Shown: one piece after another, positions 22,975-32,940 of the stretch
Numbering within the stretch: position 1 is the first letter of the stretch
Layout: each line of letters opens with the position of its first letter
Assembly (NCBI GenBank): GCA_029641185.1
Contig: JAPWGK010000001.1
Coordinates: forward strand, 2,306,501 to 2,370,500
DNA from: Pseudofabraea citricarpa
Taxonomy: Eukaryota; Ascomycota; Leotiomycetes; Helotiales; Dermateaceae
Reading direction: 5' to 3'
Length of the DNA: 64,000 bases
Notes under the pieces: model-generated
Databases searched by the model: none
Told to the model about the DNA's origin: nothing
The model's input: only the letters and a program-made list of their open reading frames with translations
Position numbers and translations under genes: made by a program

Positions 22975-25822
22975 TCAAGCCAAATATCGATATGTAGGAG
23001 CCGAGGCATCCTCAACACGCTCCAAATATTCTCGCTCAATGAGACTTTCAATTCGTTTCTTCATCATATTCACATCTGGCTTGAAGCGTGAGGACAATTG
23101 CGCGATGACTTCTGCGAAGAGTGTCGAGTGAGGAAGTTCTTTTCGTGCTCTATAGTTCTCAGTTAGCATGTATGGCACTTGGGAAGGGTGATTTCATACT
23201 TCATTATGCGAACAACACAGAGGTCGATGGTGTTGGCCCGATGTTCGTCATTCTTATCCTCTGTTTCCTTTCGCTCATCCTCTCCTTCAACCTTGTTGAC
23301 CGAGCCTCCAGCTAATGTAGGCACCTTGATCTTGATGGTCTTGCTGAAGAATTGGTTATTGAAGCAGAATCGATCCCCAGATTTAGCCATGTCCTTATTG
23401 GCTGGTTCTTTTCTTAGTACCCGTGCCTTGGCTAAGACAGCAAGTGCTGTCAAAATACGAGTAAGATCCATGTGTGGAATCTGGGTTTTGTCTTGTATCT
23501 CGTCGTACGAAAGATATTGTCCATCAGGTACGTCGTTGAACAGAAGCAAAACTAGCATACCATAGGTAGGCACATTCAGTTCGTAGCGGCGTTCTTTTGC
23601 CAGAGCACCCTCCTTTCCAGGAACCTTAGGGAACACACACCGGACATCAGCTTGACCGATATAGCCGAGCCAGGTTAGTTTTCGGCCGTTTCGATTCTTC
23701 AGGTAAAACGCAGTAAAGGAGTCTTGTAGTGTTCTAATTTCTGGGGGCCATTCGCATGTTTGTCGAATCCCGTTGTCCTCTACCTTTCCGCCGCCTAAAG
23801 CTTCAGATGGCCAGTAATTGCTCGTCAAAATGTTTACCGTCAAATCAATCTGCTTGCGATCCATGTCTCCAAGGCTTTGAATGTGGCGACGATATTCTGA
23901 GGTGAGATCTGTCGATGCCGACATGTCTTTGAACATACCTTCAATCTTAGAAGTAAAGTAGTTGCCTACTTCTTGTTTCATGCGCGACACCATTTGCCTC
24001 TCAACATCATTGCTCTCAGACTTCCCGAGGAGCAATCTTCGAGTAAGATGCTTCTTGTAGTATCTCTCAAACATATCCTTGTCTTGAATATATCGAATTA
24101 GGGTGATTGCCTTTTCAAGAACAACGTCGACCTCTGCTTCTGTTTTCCCCTTGATGCCTCGCTTTAGATTGTCGTCAATAAACAATGAGACATATTCCGC
24201 GCAGCGAGCCTCGTCATTGATGAAATCCGAAAAACTCTTCGTCAAGGCAGTCTGAATGATAAGGTCATGGCCGAAACATTCATACCACATCTTATCAAAC
24301 TTATCCTTCAACTTTAAAACTTCGTCGACCCACTTAATAGCTGCTGCAGTTGCCTGTGCTGATACATTCAGGCTCTGAGTCTTCGATTTGTCATTGCTCT
24401 CTTGAGGGGCATCATCTTTGGGGGGGATTATTGTGAAATCAGTTTCGGAAATGCTCTTGTTGACTTCTCGACCAAGTTCAACTACCCGAATCTGGAGTGC
24501 AGCCTTCAAGGGTTTCTTTGAAGGGTCTACTTTGGCAATCAGTTCGTACAAGATCTTGAGGTCTTCATAACGGTCATTTTCGATCATAGCTTTGAGACCA
24601 CTACCCTCCATCTTCAGGAATTCGTCCAGCCGGGCGGCAATCATCTCTTCCTCAACAACTTTGGCAATCTTACCCTTGGTCAATGCCGAAACTGTGGTTT
24701 GACATCTTGCTTTTTCCTCAGCAAGGCGTCGCTTGGTTCGTCGTAACCATGTGCCAGCATCTGACTCCTCGGCTAGGGATTTACACTCTAGAAAGTAGAA
24801 TTCCCTACTCTTCTGCAGATACAGTGGCTCAAAGACAGTGAGATAGAGCTTGTCGTTCTCGTTCTCTTCATCGTTCTCGTATAAGGCCTCAAGCATGTAA
24901 ATGCAGGATCTGAGGAGCGTCTTGTCGATAACATCACCTTCTCTCTCCATTTGGATTTGATCGAGCAAGACGGAGTTCAAGATGTTAAATGTTATGTAAT
25001 CAGAGTTGGATGCGCTAGATCGAAGGACATGCTCGCGAAAAAGGCCCATGGAAGTTGTGAAAATTGAAGCTTTCCGACTGTCAGCGCAGTATACTTTATC
25101 CATATACATTAATACATCCGTCGTCATGTTCATGCAGGTGATGTGGTCTTCCCAAGTTGTCTTTAAGCCTTTCAAGAACATTTCTCCGGTGATACGGCGC
25201 TCATTGGCTGTCGTTCCAGGTCCTCCAGTTGTAACATTGGTGAGGTTCTTGGTGATGAGTCGACCGATCTTTGGCAAGACATCTGTGCCGAACCACTGCT
25301 CTTCGTAGAGCTTTACCTTCTCGTAGAGTTGCCCCCCTTGCTTCTTAAGAACGATCTTATATGCAGCTCGATACAGCTGTTCAAAGGAGAGTTTGGATGC
25401 ATTCTTTTCGTGGATCTCTCGCAAAGCCGAATGTATAATATCCCACTGGGTATCAAAGTCTGTTGCTGCCGAGTGTCCACCTGGACCCTACAGAAATAAC
25501 GGGTTAGCTGAGCTTCCAAGAAATATCAGTGCTGTGAGGAAAAGATGCAGGCGCGAATATACAAATTCGCTCGCCTTAATGGCCCATGCCAGAGTTGCGT
25601 CCTTGCGCTCCTCCATTGGCGCAGATCATCGTACAGAACAGAGCGATCTTCATGACAATGGGGGAGCGTATGATGGCGCGGGGCATGGAAAATTAAGAGA
25701 GCTTGCAGAAACATAATGTGGGGGTGGGACAAGTGAGGAGTGAACGCGAGGTGTGATTGAGAGAGCGCGGAACTCACTCTTCGAGGAGGCCTAATCTTCC
25801 CTCTGCCGCGTCCTGAAATCAT
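22975..25822 (-). CDS. cul3: Cullin-3-type ubiquitin ligase scaffold
   Basis: Exons are 25822-25778, 25487-23200 and 23149-22975 (introns 290 and 50 nt), giving 835 residues. The N-terminus is basic ([15 protein letters not shown]), then [37 protein letters not shown], the cullin repeat 1 opening of CUL3. The cullin homology domain includes [17 protein letters not shown]. The C-terminal neddylation domain reads [24 protein letters not shown] and ends in the family YRYLA. The acceptor lysine in VRIMK is encoded across the last intron (AA then A). CUL3 binds BTB adaptors and RBX1 to ubiquitinate substrates. The first intron is long for this genome but no intermediate exon is needed. Confidence 0.92.
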
Positions 25823-26319
25823 CTTTGCGGACGGTTGTTTATGCGGAAGTAGTACCAGGCGGACGAAGAAAGGGTATTAGTAGTAGGTGTGCCAGACTGC
25901 TCGAGGATGCTCGCTATCTCGCATAGTGTGGTGGGAGGGCGTCTAAGGACAAAACTAGCGGAGGTGCATGGAAGGAAGAAGCGGTGCGCACACGACAAGC
26001 GTATGCCGCACAGAAGAATGTCGTTATATGCCTGGTAGCTTTGTCGCGAGAACAGAAAACGATTGAGGAGAGTGTAAATGCCAAGGAGAGTGAATTCACA
26101 CGCTCGAGACTTGGTGGGCCAAAGTGCTATCAGTAGAAGCTAACTCTAATCGCGACGGCACGGATAAATCATCTTCCGCAACCAGGAGCAACGTCATATT
26201 GCGATGTTTTTTTTTTGGAGTCTTGCATTTTGGAGTTGCATTTGCTAATACACCAATACACCAATACACCAATACACCAACCTTGCACAGATATCACTCA
26301 ATATCTCGATTCTCCCAGA
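25823..26319. promoter_or_regulatory. Shared upstream region of divergent cul3 and zim17
   Basis: About 500 bp between two head-to-head genes, expected to hold both promoters. It contains the octamer tandem repeat listed separately. No TATA box or known binding site can be assigned with confidence. Confidence 0.5.
26247..26280. repeat. Octamer tandem repeat AATACACC
   Basis: Four consecutive copies of AATACACC plus two bases, about 40 bp before the Zim17 start codon and so probably in its 5' leader. Confidence 0.85.
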
Positions 26320-27020
26320 ATGCCGCCACTTGCTACCCCCTTCTCAGCCTTCCGATCTCTTTCACGACGAATCTTGCCTAGGCCTCAAACTATACCAAGG
26401 TACCAATGCGCCATTCCCTACCGAAGTGTGAACACAGCCAGTTCAGGGCCAGCGAGCACACCACCATCACAGGCAGAGAAGAAACAGGCAGAGAAGAAAC
26501 AGGCAAGGAACAAGCAGAGGAGTCTAGGAAGCCATAAACCGCATTCGCCTCCGCCAGCTAGAGAGCCAAAAACCCAGACTCCAAGTTATGAGTTATCTAT
26601 AACTTGCACACCTTGTAAACATCGGTCGAAACATTTCATCTCCAAGCATGGCTATCATTTTGGCAGTGTGCTGGTGACATGTCCCACGTGCCGCAATCGC
26701 CACGTTATAAGTGATCATCTAGGTGTAAGTTGCCGCATTGGATACCAAGGCTCAGTTCTGTGGCTAATGCTCCATAGATTTTCGGCGACCGAAAAATTAC
26801 CATCGAAGATCTCATGCAAGAGCAAGGACAACTTGTCAAGAAAGGGACGTTGAGTGAAGACGGAAATGTGGAATTCTGGGCTGATGGCTCTATGACCCCA
26901 AGGGCACAGGCTTGGGTCCCTCCAAAGCAGGACGCTTCTAAGGGAATACCGGTAGATGAACATGGCGAAGTACTACCCATTCGGGGAGAGACCTTCAAAC
27001 CTCCACCAAAGGAGGAATGA
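26320..27020 (+). CDS. zim17: Zim17/Tim15/Hep1 zinc-finger protein, mitochondrial Hsp70 escort
   Basis: Exons 26320-26724 and 26778-27020 (53-nt intron, GCTAATG branch site) encode 215 residues. The DNL-type zinc finger is clear: TCTPCKHRSKHFISKHGYHFGSV then CPTCRNRHVISDHLG, giving the C-x2-C ... C-x2-C tetrad, followed by IFGDRKITIEDLM. The first 60 or so residues are rich in Arg, Ser and Pro with few acids (FRSLSRRILPRPQ), a mitochondrial presequence. Zim17 keeps matrix Hsp70 soluble and so supports protein import and Fe-S biogenesis. A duplicated AEKKQAEKKQA linker precedes the finger. The C-terminal extension after the finger, ending KPPPKEE, is longer than in yeast. Confidence 0.93.
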
Positions 27021-27771
27021 GGTTCTATTCAAGCTATGTATCATATGGGTGACGACGTGCAGATCTTGGATTTAGCGGCATTTACTATCTGTGTGGGGGT
27101 GGAGTTATGGCCTAACGTGCCTTGTACAAATAAGGGTGTGTAGGAAAACTGTACTTTATAGGAGAGCAATGTGTGTACATGTACAGGTATTAATAGAGAG
27201 TCTTGTGCTTTAAAGGGCTTTTTGCCAAAAACAAAAGATGTAAAAAAAATATCATAGATCTACAAAAATGATTAAGAACGGTACGGGACACTCCTTAGTA
27301 CTGCTCGGTAACTGTGCTTTCCACCTTCTTTGACACCCCCTACCATACAAAAAGGCAATACATGCTCTATCTACCTATCATCCAGGTCCAGAACATCAAG
27401 ATCATTGCCAGAAATTGCCTTTGTATTGAGGCTTGATGTGTAATTTGCTCCAATACGGATCCTCATTCCCATGCTCTGGAGATACTTTTAACAAGAGAGA
27501 ACGATTGATTCAAGCTTGTCAAATGAAAATTCGAGTGTTGATACTTATATTCTCGCAGCTTATTGGCTCAAGTGCAGTGGCTTTTTCTTCTTTAATTCTT
27601 ACTCAAATTCATCATCCGAGAAAGCTCTCTTATGTGCTATTATACAGAGACCAGAAACCCGCAAGTCCTTATATAGCTAGGCTCAGAAGTAGCAGGTCTA
27701 CAATGTGCGTACTCTATATTTGGCAACTAACAGAAGGCGCTAGCATTAACTCATGTCACAGAAAGAAAGAG
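27021..27771. other. Intergenic region, convergent 3' ends
   Basis: About 750 bp between the convergent Zim17 and DUF7587-like genes. A 120-codon plus-strand ORF (27433-27795) overlaps the next gene's end and has no recognisable sequence, so it is not counted. Confidence 0.45.
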
Positions 27772-28893
27772 TTAAAATTTAAACTTACTAGATAGGTTAC
27801 CCATGATATCTGCAAGAACACCAGTAGAACTTTGTTCTTCCAGACGCCTATGGTTTTGATATGCCTTCGCCATAACCTTGAGATACTGCTGAAATTCTGG
27901 TATCTCAATGTTGGCCAACATAGAAATTTTGTCACTGGCCCATCTTGCAGCTTGATGCAAGGCACTCTCTACGTAGTATTAAATCTCCATATTCTGTGCA
28001 ATACGTGAGATGGAGAAGCTTGCTTACCAGAAAAGCCACGCTCGATTTCTTTGCAGATGAGATCAACGTGTTCGTCTCTAGATCTCAATGAGAGGAAAAT
28101 AACAGTCATTGGGACTTCCCAGATGCCACCAAAAGACTTTGCAATAAGGAGTCTTACTCGATCTGTTTCATCTGCGGTAGCGTATTTCGGAAACCTGGAG
28201 AATTCTGCGCGCAACTCTTTCACGCGGCGCCAGAGAAACCTCTTCTCGCTCTCGATGTCGAGTTCTGGAATAATGCTGTACAATCCAGAGTCCAGCAGGA
28301 CGCCGAGGTTGGTAGTTATGGACATCTCCTCGATATTCACGGTTCCTTGGGACAGGTACTCATCTCGCAAATCATTTGGCGAGAACTCCAATCGTCCAAC
28401 TTCCTTTATTCCATAAGCCAACATGAGGCTGCGTGCAGAAAGAAACGAGCCCCTGGTAACTCTGGTAGTGTCTACAACACAAATATGGATATCTTCATAG
28501 TTGTGATCACCAAAATCGGCGTTGTACCTATATATGGCATATTGCAAGGCGAAAAGTAGCGAGCACGTCCAAGAGATAAAATTGTCTGACCAAGAATTTC
28601 TCCAAGATAAATGCTCTTCAATCATTGTAGTAGCCATATCTTTATCCATCTCAAATATGTTGATGTCGTTCAGTCCTCTCGAAACGGCAGGGGATTCTAC
28701 TTTTAGTTCGGTGCCCTTTGATTTGAGAGTATGAACCCGAAAGAGATACTGTGGAACTCGATCAAACTCTTCTACCGTGTATTAGTTCATATGCTATCAA
28801 GTAGAAACAAAGTAAAAAAGACATTTGAGACGGCGAACCTTCAAGCTTTGCTTGCGGCATGTTTAGCATATCTTCTCCCTGCATAAAAATCAT
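27772..28893 (-). CDS. Fungal DUF7587-like protein with a probable one-base frame break
   Basis: Proposed exons are 28893-28839, 28772-28028 and 27968-27772. The recognisable core is PQYLFRVHTLKSKGTEL, then SDNFISWTCSLLFALQYAIYR and ICVVDTTRV, matching fungal proteins of the DUF7587 type, whose function is unknown. The exon lengths sum to 997, one more than a multiple of three. The frame that reads RVPQYLFR breaks into the frame that reads RVHTLKS at a TTTT run (plus-strand AAAA at 28740-28743), where three T would restore one frame. Either the gene is decaying, the run is a sequencing error, or the first exon is mis-modelled. The last exon ends MGNLSSKFKF. Confidence 0.55.
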
Positions 28894-30969
28894 ATTTGGC
28901 AATTGGACTATAGCAATAAGGCTTAAAGTGGTCAATGGTGGCTATTCAGGACTTCTCAGAAGTTACTCTAATATAAGGTAGAATTTCTCGAGCATAAAGT
29001 GTATGGCTTTAGGATAATCAGCGCAGCTGTACAACCCAGGGAGTCGTAATCTCTAAGGTGAACTACGTACAACCTACTTACATTCGAACTTATCCCTCAT
29101 AAAAGCCCTAAGCTAACGGGAACGTTTAACAACTCGCTTCCGAGACACATAGTGTACTCCTGCCTCCCAAAAGCCTAAGACATCAAGGATGTGGATACAA
29201 AAACTTCATACGTACCTCTGCTTCAGCGAACACCACCAGCGTATGCTGTGTACTGCCTTACAGAACTGTTTTGCTAGGTAACCAAAAAACTGTCTCACAT
29301 ACGTTTTGTCATTAGTGATATGACGGGGGGTATTTTCAACACTGCAAAAACGCAAGATCTCATCAAAACTGTTCGTATTCGCATTGTTGATAATCTCGGG
29401 CAACACAAGTGCCACCCACTCTCGAGGGAAATACTCGGAACTTCAAAGTCACCTAACAAGAATGGGAAGGTAACAAATTGTGCTGTGTATCTGTGGGGTA
29501 TCAAAGAACACAAAAAATGGCAGTGGATCACTACTATGGACCCGTAGATAACCAATGCAAAAGATGGCACTAGAAGCTTCTTCTATTTTAGGTTTCATCT
29601 TGAGTACAGAAAAGCATGAATATCTTCTGAAGGAGATACTGAACGACTGAGTTGGACATGAGTAACTGACTGCTCGCGGAGGACTAACTGATAGTCCGCT
29701 CCATGTGCCGCTTTACTCCTTTGCCTGTGCGCAAAATAAACCATATAGAACCACTCATGCCTAAAGAGCCTTCTAGCTAAACTTTAAATCCCTCAGAAAC
29801 GCTAATAGTAAAAAGGTAGGTGGTAGAATGACATCATCAACAACCGATATATCCCGCAAAGACATTAATAACTCATCTTACAGTCTAGATCTATTCCCAG
29901 CGACTTAATTTTGTACCACGCCTTGTAAACCATACCACTTTCAACTTCAAAGGGATAGGAGGGGGGTCTGAGATCTACTGTCTTTCTACATTGTTTGAAA
30001 AGAGTACTGTGAACTCCCTGAACAAAAGGGTTGCTTGAAATATGGATTGCTCAGCAGGTTTTCTTAGTATTATCAGGTGACTGGGCTGGGTGAATAACCA
30101 CTCCTATATAAGCTCATGAATCCTTACGATCCTCTATATATAATCATCAACTATTACCTACTAGCTTAACGCGTATCATTCAGTGAATCCCCCTAATATT
30201 CTACCTAGGGCTACAGGTAATCACCCTCGATCACTCTACTGAACTTGGCAGTACGGGTGTATATACAATATAGCTTCAACCTAGGGAGGCCAGAGCCCGT
30301 GACAACTCTGCTCTCTGGCGGCTTGGCCATGCCCTCTCTCGCCAATGCTGCTCGAGGATGAGTGAATGGAGTAATCAATGCAGCTAGCTGCATACGAGAT
30401 AGAGTTATATTTAGAGATGGAGATAGTGGCTTTAGCCTCCGAGTTCGACCACGTAAGTTCAAGACTCTGAAATTATTTTGCTTATTTCTATACCAACTTG
30501 CTTCTTAAGTTATTCTTGTGATTCCCTTTTGTAATTTCCTCAATCAAAAAACAATGCTTTGGGACTCAAAAGCTACTCACTTAATTTGGGTAACTAAGTT
30601 GCTCCGGTTTGATACCGGCGACTATTGAGATAGTTCTTATTTGTTAACTCAACGAATTCATCTTGACCAGCTGGTACCTCTTAGAGATTGATTTGTGATT
30701 CTCAGCTAGTAGAGTTAGTTATAAGAACAGGTTTCCTAAGCTAGCTGTCAATTTCTAGAATTAAGAAGCAGGATAGGTACTTAGTTCCAGTTATTGATTT
30801 TTAGTTCTTATATCACTAACCTAGCAAGGATTGAATCATAATCTTTGAACGTCTATATTACTGTTAGAGAATCAAAGATGAGAAGTGTTAAACACTTGGC
30901 GATGAAGAATCAGAGTGTGTTTATTGCACCCGACATCCATATCTGGAAATATACCTACACCTGCTCAAT
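28894..30969. other. Long gene-poor stretch with a possible ORF remnant
   Basis: Two kilobases with no clear gene. On the minus strand, about 29206-29440, the frame reading SEYFPREWVALVLPEIINN is protein-like and open for about 80 codons, but I see no start or connecting exon, so it may be a relic. The rest is AT-rich without clear repeats. Confidence 0.45.
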
Positions 30970-31602
30970 CTAATCTTCGACAGGTCGAAAGTGCGATGCC
31001 ATTTCCTCTTCGACTTCCTTCTTCCACTCTTCCAACGACCATGTCCCCTCTGTTAGGTCCGTAGGATCACCAGCCCACATGAAAGTTCTTCCAGACACCA
31101 CCTCATTCCCTCCACCAACAATAACACGTATGCCTGCAACTGTATAAACATCTGTCTCATAGTGTGCAAGCATCTGCTGTTGCTGCTCGGTCTCTATCAT
31201 GCAAGCCATACCATCGACATAGCAGCTGTCACTTGTCGCGATTACAAGAGCCGGATATTGACCCCATAGCATGACTTTGTAGGACTTGACTCTCGCTGGC
31301 GTAAGGACTGGTGGTGCCGCAAGCTGAAGAACTTCTTGGAGTCGGAGTGGGTCTGTAAGAGAGCCGTAGAAGAAGAATGGCTTTGGTATGTATGCGTATT
31401 GACCAATTGATGATGATGGTTTACCATTCTCCTGGAACTTCTGGAACTTCTGGAGCATGATATTACGGTTGTTGGCTTTTTGATGATTAGAGCGAGGTTC
31501 GGCTGCGGTCAGCGCTGAAGAAGAACATTCTGCTGGCTTTTTTCCATCGTTTATAAGCTTTGGGGGAGCAGAGGAAGATGATGATGGTGTAAAGTTGTCC
31601 AT
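30970..31602 (-). CDS. AIG2-like (gamma-glutamylcyclotransferase-fold) protein
   Basis: A single exon of 210 residues. The domain starts with FFFYGSLTDPLRLQEVL, the YGSL motif that binds the gamma-glutamyl moiety. It continues with LTPARVKSYKVMLWGQYPALV and the segment MLAHYETDVYTVAGIRV, where the glutamate of YET is the likely catalytic residue. About 70 Ser- and Asn-rich residues precede it, probably disordered. Family members act on gamma-glutamyl amines or peptides; the substrate here is unknown. The ATG at 31602 is the first in frame with a leader, and the next ATG (M49) would still keep the whole domain. Confidence 0.85.
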   Translation of the reverse strand: MDNFTPSSSSSAPPKLINDGKKPAECSSSALTAAEPRSNHQKANNRNIMLQKFQKFQENGKPSSSIGQYAYIPKPFFFYGSLTDPLRLQEVLQLAAPPVLTPARVKSYKVMLWGQYPALVIATSDSCYVDGMACMIETEQQQQMLAHYETDVYTVAGIRVIVGGGNEVVSGRTFMWAGDPTDLTEGTWSLEEWKKEVEEEMASHFRPVED

Positions 31603-32565
31603 CGTGGTTTATTTGTAAAATGTAATATCTGAACCATGGTTAAAGGGTTGAATCTGAGTTCTTCTAACATACAAGGTAGTAGAGAACTATGTCTATAGGC
31701 TTATTTTTAGCTCCTGATTATGGGTTTAGCTTCCTACCTCCACAGTACGTAATTGGCTAGCCGAAACAGACTTGCGGTGCACGTGAGCTATGTAAAAGCG
31801 TAGGGCTGAGGGCTGATGTAGATATTGAATTCCAGATCTGGAGTACGACTTTTAAATATTTGCGCCAATTTTTCACAGAAGACACTTGGAACCTAAGTAT
31901 AATTATCGCAAGAGAAACACGGAGTTTATTTAAAGTGTTAAATCTGAATTTGTACAAAGCGATAGGTAGAGAGGGAATATTGGGAGTGGTAGAAATGATA
32001 GAGATTTACAGTGAGCTAGAGGAATGTAGAATAGATATAAGTGACAGTCGAAAGTGAAGTTATCCAGAGATCTGGGATCCTGCACCTACACGTCGCAAAA
32101 GTTATAAGTATAAAAGACATCCGCCAGAAACTTATCTATTTGATTCTCTTTCACCTCTGCTACGTGCTTAGGTAGTTGCTTCAAAGCAAGCAGTGATTAT
32201 CAATAGATTGAAAGCGATTGATAATTTACTTTACAGCATGTTTAAATCACTTAAAATTCGGGGTCTGCCCCTCTTCGCGTGTAGGAGCCCAAGCACGGGA
32301 CAGAGTCCACCATGTGTTAAGGTCTATTGAACTCTTCGATATCATAAAAAAAAAACGACGAGAAAAGGAAAGTCAAAAGTGATATTATCATATATCTTTG
32401 ATGGTAACACGAGGTGTGTTTACGAGTAAAATCCCTTACCCCGCTTTTAAGCGGGAAACTTGGAATATCGCTTAAGAAAAGCCCCTCCTTTCAACAAACC
32501 CTCGCCCACACAACATTGAATTTATAGATTATATTAGGCGAATGTGCTACAACAAACACTACTCA
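31603..32565. other. Intergenic region upstream of tRNA-Asp
   Basis: About 960 bp with short ORFs only. A short hairpin sequence (CCCGCTTTTAAGCGGG, stem of seven with a TT loop) occurs near 32440-32455, about 110 bp before the tRNA. Its role is unknown. Confidence 0.45.
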
Positions 32566-32649
32566 TCTTTGATGGTCTAACGGTCATGATTTCCGCTTGT
32601 CAAGCAATTGCGAGCGCGGGAGATCGGGGTTCGACTCCCCGTCAGAGAG
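32566..32649 (+). tRNA. tRNA-Asp(GTC) with a 12-nt intron
   Basis: The cloverleaf fits: acceptor strands TCTTTGA and TCAGAGA (one T-G wobble) with discriminator G, D arm TGGTCTAACGGTCATGA, anticodon GTC at 32599-32601, and T arm GGGGTTCGACTCCCC. An insertion AGCAATTGCGAG at 32603-32614 lies right after position 37, the standard place for nuclear tRNA introns. Without it the gene is 72 nt, as expected for tRNA-Asp. A T run at about 32703 may act as terminator. Confidence 0.93.
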
Positions 32650-32940
32650 TATATTCTCAGATATTCAGGACCTCTGAACTTACAAGTTCAGAACGCCTTC
32701 CCTTTTTTGCCATTTTTTTCTTCTTCATTATCATCACAGGCTACATACCCTTCTTCCTTCTCTTCGCTGAGATCTATCTATCTGCTTAGTTTGTTAGCTT
32801 GATCTTGATAGCCGAGAAATTCCCAGCCCATTTTCTACTTCAAGTATATCACCATAAATGCAGACAAGGTACCAGGTCTTGACTGGAAATTTCTGTTATT
32901 AAGTTTGAACTAAAGTCTATGTATTAATCTATTTGTTTAT

